DNA of 46,040 nt from an uncultured bacterium. Lineage in GTDB: Bacteria > Bacillota > Clostridia > Oscillospirales > Oscillospiraceae. Both the position numbers and the translations under genes were made by a program. Within the stretch, counting starts at the first letter, position 1; every line of letters begins with the position of its first letter. Below the pieces are notes generated by a model. That model saw only the letters and a program-made list of their open reading frames with translations, made no database searches and was not told the DNA's origin. The stretch covers positions 1 through 46,040 of the forward strand of contig CAMWRX010000014.1 in assembly GCA_947176765.1 (NCBI GenBank). The letters are read 5' to 3'. Shown here piece after piece: positions 14,787-21,516 of this stretch.

Positions 14787-14990
14787 ATGAAAGAGGTATT
14801 GGCCAACCGGCTGACCCGGCTGCTCTGCGTCAAATCGCTGATCACGCTGATCCTGACGGTGGTATTCGCCGTCATGGCGCTGCGGGGTGAGGTCAGCCAG
14901 GATTTTATGACGGTGTACACCGTTATCATCGCCTTCTACTTCGGCACCCAGCTGGAGCGGGCGGCACAAAAGGGAAGTGGTTCGGCGTGA
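14787..14990 (+). CDS. Holin-like small membrane protein
   Basis: This 67-residue protein has two hydrophobic segments, LCVKSLITLILTVVFAVMAL (about 13-32) and FMTVYTVIIAFYFG (about 40-53), plus a charged tail. This resembles phage holins that open the membrane for a lysin. AGAGAGGAG precedes ATG 14787. Its TGA overlaps the GTG start of the amidase gene, a classic lysis-cassette arrangement. No other phage structural gene is nearby, so it may be a remnant or a domesticated lysis pair. Confidence 0.65.
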   Translation: MKEVLANRLTRLLCVKSLITLILTVVFAVMALRGEVSQDFMTVYTVIIAFYFGTQLERAAQKGSGSA

Positions 14991-15805
14991 AGCTTTTGAC
15001 CTGCATCCTCACGGAAAACGACTGCTATCAAACAAAGCGCACCATTACCCCCAAAGGGGTGATGGTCCACTCCACCGGGGCCAACAACCCCATGCTGCGC
15101 CGGTACGTGCAGCCCGTGGCCGCCACGCCGGGGCGGGAAGAACTGCTGGCGGCGCTGGGCGTCAACCCCAACGGCAACCACTGGAACCGCGGGGGGCAAT
15201 GGATCAATGGCAAATGGGCGCCGCTCAACGCCTGCGTACACGGCTTCATCGGCAAGCTTGCGGATGGCTCGGTGGCGGCGGTGCAGACGCTGCCCTGGAA
15301 CCACCGGGGCTGGCACGCCGGCAACGGCGCCGGCGGCAAGAGCGCCAACGACACCCACATTTCCTTTGAAATATGCGAAGACGGCCTCACCGACCCGGTG
15401 TATTTCGCCCAGGCGTACCGAACCGCCGCGGAGCTGACCGCCATGCTGTGTACGAAGTACGGCCTGAACCCGATGGCGGACGGAGCGGTGATCTGCCACC
15501 AGGACGGCTACCGTCTGGGGATCGCCAGCAACCACGGGGACGTGTACAACTGGTTCCCGAAATTTGGCAAAACCATGGATGATTTCCGGGCCGAGGTGGT
15601 TCGGATCATGAATGGCAAAAGCGAGGAGGACGACGATATGACCTATTACAAGACGCTGGCGGACGTGCCCGCGTGGTACAAGGCCGCCGTGCAAAAGGCA
15701 GTGGACAAGGGCGCGTTCAACGGCTCGGGAAGCGGTGTGCTGAACGTATCCGAGGATCTGTGCCGGACGCTGACGGTGTTGGACCGGCTGGGGAAGCTGG
15801 ACTGA
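14987..15805 (+). CDS. N-acetylmuramoyl-L-alanine amidase (endolysin-type)
   Basis: This 272-residue Amidase_2/PGRP-fold enzyme would cut the amide bond between muramic acid and the peptide stem. Putative zinc ligands sit in GVMVHSTGAN (first His), in NHRGWHAGNG and in VICHQDGYRLGIASNHGDVY. The C-terminal ~55 residues (VPAWYKAAVQKAVDKGAFNG...) resemble an SLH-like or wall-binding segment. It starts with GTG 14987, overlapping the holin stop by 4 bases. There is no signal peptide, so release would depend on the holin. Confidence 0.85.
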   Translation: MKLLTCILTENDCYQTKRTITPKGVMVHSTGANNPMLRRYVQPVAATPGREELLAALGVNPNGNHWNRGGQWINGKWAPLNACVHGFIGKLADGSVAAVQTLPWNHRGWHAGNGAGGKSANDTHISFEICEDGLTDPVYFAQAYRTAAELTAMLCTKYGLNPMADGAVICHQDGYRLGIASNHGDVYNWFPKFGKTMDDFRAEVVRIMNGKSEEDDDMTYYKTLADVPAWYKAAVQKAVDKGAFNGSGSGVLNVSEDLCRTLTVLDRLGKLD

Positions 15806-15831
15806 GTTTCTGCCTCATAAAGCCTCATAAA

Positions 15832-15863
15832 GCGAGGACGCCTGATCGATCAGGCGTCCTCGC
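15832..15863. terminator. Perfect 32-bp palindrome between convergent genes
   Basis: A perfect palindrome centred on GATCGATC covers the stop codon of the RHH gene and lies 27 bases past the amidase stop. It is followed by CTCTTCTTCC on the plus strand. It probably acts as a bidirectional terminator. Two copies of CCTCATAAAG lie just before it. Confidence 0.6.
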
Positions 15864-16044
15864 TCTCTTCTTCCATCGCATTGTCAATCAGCTCGGTGAT
15901 GAACTGATTGACGCTCATATTCCGCTTGGCGGCAAATGCAGTAATATGCGCTTTGCGGCCCTTCTTCACTTTGATTTCGATGCGGTCATACGCTTTTTTA
16001 TTGTATCTGGCAGTCGCCTCTTTTTGCGCATTTGAATAAGCCAT
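15850..16044 (-). CDS. Ribbon-helix-helix DNA-binding protein
   Basis: This 64-residue Arc/CopG-type protein has a basic N-terminus, the DNA-contacting strand RIEIKVKKGRK and two helices (HITAFAAKRNMSVNQFITEL, then IDNAMEEE). Family members are small dimeric repressors, often antitoxins or plasmid/phage regulators. No toxin gene is adjacent. Three copies of a TACTGTCG(ACAGTA) motif lie directly upstream, the expected pattern for autoregulation. AGGGGGTGG precedes ATG 16044. The convergent 32-bp palindrome covers its 3' end. Confidence 0.8.
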   Translation of the reverse strand: MAYSNAQKEATARYNKKAYDRIEIKVKKGRKAHITAFAAKRNMSVNQFITELIDNAMEEESEDA

Positions 16045-16076
16045 ATGACCACCCCCTATGCGGGATAGTATATGTT

Positions 16077-16151
16077 ATACTGTCGCTATGATAAATAATG
16101 TCGACAGTATATTTTTGTCAAATATGTCAATTTATATACTGTCGACAGTAT
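16077..16151. promoter_or_regulatory. Operator cluster of the RHH repressor
   Basis: ATACTGTCGACAGTAT (16136-16151) is a perfect 16-bp palindrome. AATGTCGACAGTAT (16097-16110) is a near copy, and TATACTGTCGCTAT (about 16077-16090) is a half-conserved copy. They lie between the RHH start codon and a plus-strand promoter, so both directions could be repressed. Confidence 0.7.
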
Positions 16152-16159
16152 GTTATAAT
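16131..16159 (+). promoter_or_regulatory. Operator-embedded plus-strand promoter
   Basis: TTTATA (16131-16136), 17 bases, then TATAAT (16154-16159). The perfect operator palindrome fills the spacer, so repressor binding would block polymerase. Confidence 0.55.
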
Positions 16160-16165
16160 GTGGCT

Positions 16166-16297
16166 ATCGGGGAGGACACAGAGTACCCTGCCCGGTGTAC
16201 AGCTTGGTGTGCTGTCATAAGAATGCCGCGAGGAAGAAGCGACTTGCGGCATCGGAGCGCCCGCCCAGGTTTTGATCCTGGACGGGCGTTTTCCGTC
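16166..16297 (+). ncRNA. Candidate small RNA divergent from the RHH gene
   Basis: A transcript from the promoter above would run about 130 bases to a terminator. The terminator arms CGCCCGCCCAGG (about 16258-16269) and CCTGGACGGGCG (about 16277-16288) are followed by TTTTCC. An internal hairpin ATGCCGC/GCGGCAT spans about 16222-16251. A short frame from GTG 16192 also exists, so a peptide cannot be excluded. No known RNA family is recognised. Confidence 0.4.
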
Positions 16298-16362
16298 AAG
16301 CTTCCCTTTTGCCCCCTTCCCTTGTTTCCCAGCACAACCGGGGAGATCAGCAAAATTCCCTC

Positions 16363-16391
16363 TTGACTTTTGTGCTTGAAAGTGCTAAATT
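16363..16391 (+). promoter_or_regulatory. Promoter of the aroF-tyrA operon leader
   Basis: TTGACT (16363-16368), 17 bases, TAAATT (16386-16391). Transcription would begin about 25 bases before the leader-peptide ATG. Confidence 0.65.
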
Positions 16392-16422
16392 ATCCCCAGC
16401 GCAAAAATAAGGAGGACTGTGT

Positions 16423-16491
16423 ATGAACAGCCGGAACTACGGGTATGGCTATTACCGCTATTATGATAGCGGCACTTTGTCATGCCCCTGA
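16423..16491 (+). CDS. Tyr-rich leader peptide (attenuation)
   Basis: A 22-codon ORF begins MNSRNYGYGYYRYY and ends with TGA at 16491. AAGGAGG lies 7 bases before ATG 16423. Six of its residues 6-14 are tyrosine (TAC, TAT, TAT, TAC, TAT, TAT). It lies between a promoter and an intrinsic terminator, just upstream of DAHP synthase and prephenate dehydrogenase, the Tyr pathway. Slow reading of the Tyr codons when Tyr-tRNA is scarce would prevent the terminator. This is the classic enterobacterial design, unusual in Firmicutes, which mostly use T-boxes. The antiterminator pairing was not resolved by eye. Confidence 0.8.
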   Translation: MNSRNYGYGYYRYYDSGTLSCP

Positions 16492-16518
16492 GCGGCAACG
16501 CGGCACAGTTTCCGGTGC

Positions 16519-16552
16519 GGCTGCCCAAGGGCGGCCGTATTTATTTTGTCCA
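16519..16552 (+). terminator. Attenuator terminator before DAHP synthase
   Basis: GGCTGCCC (16519-16526) and GGGCGGCC (16529-16536) form a stem with one G-U pair, followed by TATTTATTTTG. It lies 28 bases past the leader-peptide stop and 27 bases before the next gene start. Confidence 0.7.
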
Positions 16553-16578
16553 AAACCTCAAAAAGGAGCGAATATTAA

Positions 16579-17595
16579 ATGGTTGTCATTATGAAGCGGG
16601 AATTCACCCCGGAGCAGTTGGAAACCGCCATTCACGCCATGGAGGCGGGCGGCGTCCGCGTGATGATATCCAAGGGCAGCGAGACCACCATCCTGGGCGC
16701 CGAGGGCGACGCCGGGAGCCTGAACCAGGAGACGCTGGCCCAGCTGGACGGCGTGGAGCGGGTCATGCGGGTGAGCGAGCCCTACAAGAAGGCCAACCGC
16801 AAGTACCACCCCGACAACTCCGTCATCGACATGGGCGGCGGCGTGTCTATCGGCGGGAACAAGCTGGTGGTCATCGCGGGGCCCTGCTCGGTGGAGAGCG
16901 AGGAGCAGATCCTGGAGGTGGCCCAGTCCGTGCAGAACTCCGGGGCGGCGGCGCTTCGAGGCGGCGCGTACAAGCCCCGCACCTCCCCCTACGCCTTCCA
17001 GGGCAAGGGCGTGGAGGGCGTGCTGCTGCTGGACGAGGCGAGAAAGGCCACCGGCCTGCCCATCGTGTCCGAGCTGATGAGCGCCGACCAGCTCCCCCTG
17101 TTTGAGGAAGCGGTGGACGTGATCCAGATCGGGGCCCGGAATATGCAGAACTTCGACCTGCTGAAAAAGGTGGGCCACACCAACAAGCCCATCCTGCTCA
17201 AGCGGGGCCTGTCCTCCACCATTGAGGAGTGGCTGATGAGCGCGGAGTATATCATGGCGGGCGGCAACCCCAATGTCATCCTGTGCGAGCGGGGCATCCG
17301 CACCTTCGAGACTTACACCCGCAACACCCTGGATCTGTCGGCGGTGTTGGCGGTGAAGCAGCAGAGCCACCTGCCGGTGGTGGTGGACCCCTCCCACGCC
17401 TGCGGCAAGGCGTGGATGGTGGAGCGCATGGCCATGGCGGCGGTGGCCGCCGGGGCGGACGGCCTCATCATCGAGGTGCACAACAACCCGGCCTGCGCCC
17501 TGTGCGACGGGGCCCAGTCCGTCACCCCGGCGCAGTTTGACGGCATCATGGACAAGCTCAGAGCCGTGGCAAACTGCGTGGGCCGGGAGCTGTGA
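16579..17595 (+). CDS. aroF: 3-deoxy-7-phosphoheptulonate (DAHP) synthase
   Basis: This 338-residue enzyme joins phosphoenolpyruvate and erythrose 4-phosphate, the first step of the shikimate pathway. Residues 1-70 form the ferredoxin-like regulatory domain of the Thermotoga/Bacillus-type DAHP synthases. The barrel shows VVIAGPCSVESEEQ, ALRGGAYKPRTSPYAFQG, and the metal-site DPSHACGK near residue 270. AAAAGGAG lies 12 bases before ATG 16579. It is followed by tyrA, and the Tyr-rich leader before it suggests this isozyme is tuned to tyrosine. The symbol aroF is by function. Confidence 0.93.
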   Translation: MVVIMKREFTPEQLETAIHAMEAGGVRVMISKGSETTILGAEGDAGSLNQETLAQLDGVERVMRVSEPYKKANRKYHPDNSVIDMGGGVSIGGNKLVVIAGPCSVESEEQILEVAQSVQNSGAAALRGGAYKPRTSPYAFQGKGVEGVLLLDEARKATGLPIVSELMSADQLPLFEEAVDVIQIGARNMQNFDLLKKVGHTNKPILLKRGLSSTIEEWLMSAEYIMAGGNPNVILCERGIRTFETYTRNTLDLSAVLAVKQQSHLPVVVDPSHACGKAWMVERMAMAAVAAGADGLIIEVHNNPACALCDGAQSVTPAQFDGIMDKLRAVANCVGREL

Positions 17596-17620
17596 TCTCC
17601 ACCCCAAGAAATAGAACGAA

Positions 17621-17636
17621 CGTTTCACGTGGAACA
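17621..17636. promoter_or_regulatory. parS-like ParB (Spo0J) binding site
   Basis: CGTTTCACGTGGAACA matches the degenerate consensus TGTTNCACGTGNAACA at every position except the first base. It lies in the 67-base gap between the DAHP synthase and tyrA. Such sites load ParB for chromosome segregation, usually on the origin side of the chromosome. Confidence 0.6.
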
Positions 17637-17662
17637 TTCAAAAAAGTATCGAGGTGCTTCAC

Positions 17663-18538
17663 ATGAAGAAAATCCTAGTGGTGGGCTTAGGGTTGATCGG
17701 CGGCTCGCTGGCCATGGCGCTGCAAGGCTTCGAGGATTACGAGGTGGTGGGGGCGGTGCGCTCCCAGTCCACCTATGACAAGGCCGTGGCAAAGCACGCG
17801 GCCAACCGCGTCACCTTCGACCCCGCCGCTGAACTGCCCGGGGCGGACGTGGTCATCCTGTGCCAGGATCCGGCGGGCATCATCGGCTTTCTGCGGGACA
17901 ACCGGGATCGCTTCAAACCCGGCTGCTTGGTGCTGGACGTGTGCGGCGTGAAAACCGCCGTGATGGATGCGGCGGCGAAATACCTGCCGGACGGGGTGGA
18001 TTTCATCGGCTGCCACCCCATGGCGGGCAAGGAGGTGTCCGGCATCGACAATGCCGAAGGCACCCTGTTCCGCAACACCCACTTCATCGTCACCCCCGGC
18101 CCCCGGGCCACGGCGGAGCATTTGGATCTGCTCCACCGCATGGCGGAGCACTGCCAGTTCGGCGACGTGATCGAGACCACCCCGGAGCGCCACGACGAGA
18201 TGATCGCCTACACCAGCCAGATGATGCACGTCATCGCCGTGTCGGTGTGCGACAACGAGGAACTGTTTTCCTGCGTGGGTTTCGAGGGCGGCTCCTTCCG
18301 GGACTGCACCCGGGTGGCGGCGCTGGACCCGGCCATGTGGACGCAGCTCTTCACCCTCAACGCCCCTGCCCTGTCCAAGATGGTGTCCGAGCTGGAGCAG
18401 CGGATTCATCAGTACCGGGTGGCCATCGAAAACAATGACCGGGAGACCCTGCGCGCCATGCTGGCGTCCGCGTCGAACCGGAAAAAGCAGATCAACCTGG
18501 AGCGCGCCCGCGGCGACGACGTGCGCCCCGGCTTCTAA
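17663..18538 (+). CDS. tyrA: Prephenate dehydrogenase
   Basis: This 291-residue NAD(P)-dependent enzyme oxidatively decarboxylates prephenate to 4-hydroxyphenylpyruvate, the Tyr branch point. The N-terminal Rossmann motif is ILVVGLGLIGGSLAMAL. The substrate region includes DFIGCHPMAGKE, and the helical C-terminal domain contains RHDEMIAYTSQMMHVIA. There is no ACT domain, so feedback may rest on the upstream synthase and attenuator. I chose ATG 17663 (MKKILVV) with GAGGTG upstream rather than the in-frame GTG at 17654. It is in one operon with the DAHP synthase. Confidence 0.93.
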   Translation: MKKILVVGLGLIGGSLAMALQGFEDYEVVGAVRSQSTYDKAVAKHAANRVTFDPAAELPGADVVILCQDPAGIIGFLRDNRDRFKPGCLVLDVCGVKTAVMDAAAKYLPDGVDFIGCHPMAGKEVSGIDNAEGTLFRNTHFIVTPGPRATAEHLDLLHRMAEHCQFGDVIETTPERHDEMIAYTSQMMHVIAVSVCDNEELFSCVGFEGGSFRDCTRVAALDPAMWTQLFTLNAPALSKMVSELEQRIHQYRVAIENNDRETLRAMLASASNRKKQINLERARGDDVRPGF

Positions 18539-18612
18539 AGCATCTATTTCTACACATAATCTTGGGACAAACCCCATATGTATGGACTATCAAGGTGCGA
18601 GGAGATGGTTCC

Positions 18613-18891
18613 ATGACATATGAAAGCGGGCAGTCCGCCCCTCACCACGTGGTGATTGAAAACCGGCAGAGCCTCACCGTGTCCGGCGTGGAGGACGTGG
18701 AACGGTTTGACGAGAATACCATTGTGCTGTCCACCTCCATGGGCTCCATGGTGGTGGCCGGGGAGGATCTGCATATCGAAAAACTGTCCCTGGACGGCGG
18801 CGACCTGAAGGTGGAAGGGCACGTGGACGCCATTTCCTACGAGGACGATGGCAATGAGCGGGGCGGATTTCTCTCCCGCCTGTTCCGCTGA
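18613..18891 (+). CDS. yabP: Sporulation protein YabP
   Basis: This 92-residue YabP/YqfC-family protein starts MTYESGQSAPHHVVIENRQS and carries the family's LTVSGVEDVERFDENTIVLS followed by STSMGSMVVAGEDLHIEKLS and LKVEGHVDAISYED. In Bacillus, YabP is made in the mother cell and is needed for spore maturation with YabQ. GAGGAG lies before ATG 18613. It heads the yabP-yabQ-divIC-yabR order known across Firmicutes, here directly after tyrA. Confidence 0.9.
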   Translation: MTYESGQSAPHHVVIENRQSLTVSGVEDVERFDENTIVLSTSMGSMVVAGEDLHIEKLSLDGGDLKVEGHVDAISYEDDGNERGGFLSRLFR

Positions 18892-18893
18892 CC

Positions 18894-19565
18894 ATGCACG
18901 TTGACATCGCGGGCCAGGCGGTGGTCTTTGGCCTGAGCCTCCTGCTGGGGGCGGCGCTGGGCCTTGTCTACGATGGGATGCGCACCCTGCGCCGGAGCCT
19001 GAAGCTGGCCTGGCTGGCCTTTTTGCTGGATCTGCTGTTCTGGCTGGGGGCCACTGCGGCCCTGTTCGCCCTCACCCTCCTATGGGACGACGGACAGGTT
19101 CGCATCTACCATATGGCCGCTGCGGCTTTGGGCGGCGGACTGTACTTTCTCACCCTCAGCCATCTGGTGCTGCCCGCGCTGCTGTGGCTGGCCGGCCGGA
19201 TCCGGGCACTGTGGCGGCTGCTCACCGCCCCCGCCCGCCGGGCGGTCAGGGCTGGAAAAAAATTTTTAAAAAATCAAAAAAACCTCTTCCAAAATTGGCT
19301 GAGCTGGTATAAAATAAATGTGTTATACCGTTTCGCCAGAAACGGGGAGGAGGGAGCGAGACGCCATGAAGCTGAAGCGAGCCGGTTTGCCCACAAAACT
19401 GCTGGTGCTGGTGCTGCTGGCCGCCGTGGCCATCGCTCTGCTGTCCACCCACGCCCAGCTCAACGCCGCCCAGGCAGACCGGGACGCGCTGAGCCGCCAG
19501 GTGCAGGAGCAGCGGGAGGCAAACGCCGCGCTGCAGGACAGCATCGACCACAGCGACGATCCTGA
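18894..19565 (+). CDS. yabQ: Spore cortex protein YabQ (frame anomaly at 3' end)
   Basis: The N-terminal ~115 residues (MHVDIAGQAVVFGLSLLLGA...) have several membrane spans and the DGMRTLRRSLK loop typical of YabQ, required for spore cortex formation. The frame does not stop where expected: after the A7 run at 19256-19262 it continues to 19565. It overlaps divIC by 200 bases and makes an Ala/Arg/Gly-rich tail that looks like an overprinted frame. A -1 shift on A-AAA-AAA would end the protein at 19312 (about 139 residues) with a Lys-rich tail. Either slippage, a programmed shift or an indel is possible. Confidence 0.75.
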   Translation: MHVDIAGQAVVFGLSLLLGAALGLVYDGMRTLRRSLKLAWLAFLLDLLFWLGATAALFALTLLWDDGQVRIYHMAAAALGGGLYFLTLSHLVLPALLWLAGRIRALWRLLTAPARRAVRAGKKFLKNQKNLFQNWLSWYKINVLYRFARNGEEGARRHEAEASRFAHKTAGAGAAGRRGHRSAVHPRPAQRRPGRPGRAEPPGAGAAGGKRRAAGQHRPQRRS

Positions 19566-19644
19566 GTACCTGGCCGACATCGCCCGGAGCCGTCTGGGCC
19601 TGGTGGAGCCGGGAGAGATCGAGTTCGTGGACTCTTCTAAGTAG
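19366..19644 (+). CDS. divIC: Septum formation initiator DivIC/FtsB
   Basis: This 92-residue protein has a short cytoplasmic N-terminus, one membrane span (LLVLVLLAAVAIALLS, about 12-28), a coiled coil (LNAAQADRDALSRQVQEQREANAAL) and the family's C-terminal DPEYLADIARSRLGLVEPGE. It links the early and late divisome. GGAGGAGGGAG lies before ATG 19366. It sits between yabQ and yabR as in other Firmicutes. The long upstream frame reading into it belongs to yabQ. Confidence 0.9.
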   Translation: MKLKRAGLPTKLLVLVLLAAVAIALLSTHAQLNAAQADRDALSRQVQEQREANAALQDSIDHSDDPEYLADIARSRLGLVEPGEIEFVDSSK

Positions 19645-19645
19645 A

Positions 19646-19770
19646 AGCGCGACGATAGGCGCGCCCCGGCGGATGGACTGGAGCGAGGGCGAGCGCAGAA
19701 CCGCGCAGCGGTTTGGAGACCAGCCCGAGTCGGAGGGAAGCCGCCGGGAGGAGCGCGCCCAATCGGAGCG
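19646..19770. repeat. GC-rich structured intergenic repeat
   Basis: Arms GGCGCGCC (19658-19665) and CGGCGG (19667-19672) pair with CCGCCG (19741-19746) and GCGCGCC (19753-19759). A central hairpin AACCGC-GCA-GCGGTT lies at 19699-19713. The look is that of a dispersed palindromic intergenic element rather than a gene. Confidence 0.45.
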
Positions 19771-19811
19771 TGACAAAAAATCCTACACATTGAGAGGGAA
19801 AAAAGAGATTT

Positions 19812-20300
19812 ATGGGGATTGAAGTTGGTTCTATCTTGGATGGAAAGGTGACGGGGATCACCAAATTCGGCGCGTTCGTCGCGCTGCCCGGAAATCGCTC
19901 CGGGCTGGTACATATCTCGGAGATCGCCTACTCCTACGTCAGTGATGTGCACGATCTGCTCTCTGAGGGGCAGGAGGTGAAGGTGAAGGTCATCGGCATT
20001 GATGACAGCAACCGCATCAACCTGTCCATCAAGCAGGCTCTGCCTCCGCCGCCCCGGCCGGAGCGCCGATCCGGCCCCCGTCCCGGCGGGCCCAATGACC
20101 GTCCCCGTCCCGAGGGAGACTACCGTCCCCAGGGCCGCCGTCCCGCCCCCAGCCGCGGCTATGTTCCTGAGCCCTCCCAGCCCAAGGGACCGGCCAGCTT
20201 TGAGGATCAGCTCAAGCAGTTCATGGCCAGCTCCGACAGCAAGCTCTCCGAGCTTCACATGAACGAGAAGCGGGGCAGCCGCCGGGGCGGAAGAAAATAA
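19812..20300 (+). CDS. yabR: S1-domain RNA-binding protein (YabR-like)
   Basis: This 162-residue protein begins with a complete S1 domain (residues 3-75: VGSILDGKVTGITKFGAFVA ... VHISEIAYSYVSDVHDLLSE ... INLSIKQAL). A Pro/Arg-rich disordered middle and a short C-terminal helix (ASFEDQLKQFMASSDSKLSE) with a basic end follow. YabR-type proteins bind RNA, likely on ribosomes. The ribosome site (GAGAGGGAAAAAAGAG) is modest. The last gene of the yab-div cluster, it is followed by a terminator. Confidence 0.85.
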   Translation: MGIEVGSILDGKVTGITKFGAFVALPGNRSGLVHISEIAYSYVSDVHDLLSEGQEVKVKVIGIDDSNRINLSIKQALPPPPRPERRSGPRPGGPNDRPRPEGDYRPQGRRPAPSRGYVPEPSQPKGPASFEDQLKQFMASSDSKLSELHMNEKRGSRRGGRK

Positions 20301-20312
20301 GATTAACATGAG

Positions 20313-20345
20313 GGGGACGCGGCAAAACGCGTCCCTCCTTTCTTT
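20313..20345 (+). terminator. Terminator after yabR
   Basis: GGACGCG and CGCGTCC (about 20314-20335) form a stem followed by CTCCTTTCTTTTCTTT. Confidence 0.8.
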
Positions 20346-20364
20346 TCTTTAAGGAGGAAAAGCC

Positions 20365-21516
20365 ATGCTTATCGTCAACGGCGTCATCCACACCATGGAG
20401 ATGGGAACCATCCCCGACGGCTTCGTGCTGGTCAAGGGCAGCCGCATCGCCCAGGTGGGCCCCATGTCCGACCTGCCCGACGACCCCGGCCCCACCGGCC
20501 TGATCGACGCCCAGGGGGGGCACGTCCTCCCCGGCTTCATCGATGCCCACTGCCACATGGGATTGTATGGCTCCAGCAGCCCTCAGGAAGATGACCTCAA
20601 TGAGGGTTCCGGTCCCTGCACCCCGCACATCCGGGCGCTGGACGGCGTAGACCCCCGCAGCCTCTATTTTGAGGACGCCCGCCGGGCCGGGGTGACCTGT
20701 GTCCTCACCGGCCCCGGCTCCGCCAACCCCATCGCGGGGCAGTCGGTGCTGCTGAAAACCGCCGGCACGGTCATCGACCAGATGGTGGTGCGCGTCCCCG
20801 CCGCCATGAAGTTCGCCCTGGGGGAAAACCCCAAGCGCTGCCACAAGGCCCACGGCCCCGCCACCCGCATGGCCTCCGCCGCCCTCATCCGGGACAAGCT
20901 GACCCAGGCGCTGAACTATGATCTGAAGTGCGCCCAGGCCCAGGCTGACAGCGAGGCGCACGCCCCGGAGTTTGACGCCCAGCTGGAGGCCCTGCGCCCG
21001 GTGGTCACTGGGCGGCTGCCCGCCCACTTCCACGCCCACCGGGCGGACGACATCGCCACCGCCCTGCGCATCAGCCGCGAGTTCGGGCTGGACTGCGTCA
21101 TCGTCCACGGCACCGAGGGACACCTCATCGCCGACTATTTGGCCGAGGCGGGGGTTCCGGTGATTACCGGCCCCATCCTCAACGACCGGGGCAAGCCGGA
21201 GCTGGCCAACCGCTCCATGGAGACCACCGCCATCCTGGCCCGCGCCGGGGTGCAGGTAGCCGTCTGCACCGACCACCCGGAGAACCCCATCCAGCTTCTC
21301 CCCTTCTGCGCGGCCATGGCCGCCCGGTACGGGATGGACGACGAGGACGCCCTGGCCGCCATCACCATCAACGCCGCCTGCATCTGCGGGGTGGGCGACC
21401 GGCTTGGCTCCCTCGCCCCCGGCAAGGACGCGGACATCGTGGTCATGGACGGCCACCCCTTCCACTGGAAGTCCCAGGCCGTTCACGTACTCATCGACGG
21501 ACAGGAGGTCATCTGA
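20365..21516 (+). CDS. Amidohydrolase (imidazolonepropionase-like)
   Basis: This 383-residue metal-dependent hydrolase has a small N-terminal beta-sandwich, then the HxH metal motif in PGFIDAHCHMG (about residue 60). Further metal ligands lie in HFHAHRADD and VIVHGTEGHL, and a catalytic Asp in AVCTDHPE. The C-terminal SLAPGKDADIVVMDGHP is typical of imidazolonepropionase-like and related amidohydrolases. The substrate is unknown. AAGGAGG precedes ATG 20365. Its stop is directly followed by the fumarase-alpha ATG, so the two are coupled. Confidence 0.85.
   Translation: MLIVNGVIHTMEMGTIPDGFVLVKGSRIAQVGPMSDLPDDPGPTGLIDAQGGHVLPGFIDAHCHMGLYGSSSPQEDDLNEGSGPCTPHIRALDGVDPRSLYFEDARRAGVTCVLTGPGSANPIAGQSVLLKTAGTVIDQMVVRVPAAMKFALGENPKRCHKAHGPATRMASAALIRDKLTQALNYDLKCAQAQADSEAHAPEFDAQLEALRPVVTGRLPAHFHAHRADDIATALRISREFGLDCVIVHGTEGHLIADYLAEAGVPVITGPILNDRGKPELANRSMETTAILARAGVQVAVCTDHPENPIQLLPFCAAMAARYGMDDEDALAAITINAACICGVGDRLGSLAPGKDADIVVMDGHPFHWKSQAVHVLIDGQEVI

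Noticed and set aside
15832-15863. 32-bp palindrome as a recombination site
   Set aside because: It lies exactly between convergent genes and includes a stop codon, so a terminator explains it better.
16255-16297. tRNA-like GGTTTTGATCC at the end of the small RNA candidate
   Set aside because: It looks like a T-loop, but there is no acceptor, D-arm or anticodon arm. It is the loop of the terminator.
16369-16392. CIRCE (HrcA) element before the Tyr leader
   Set aside because: Only the right half AGTGCTAA is present, and the left half does not match.
18645-18656. CACCACGTGGTG as a second parS
   Set aside because: The CACGTG core is there, but the TGTT/AACA flanks are missing. It lies in the yabP coding region.
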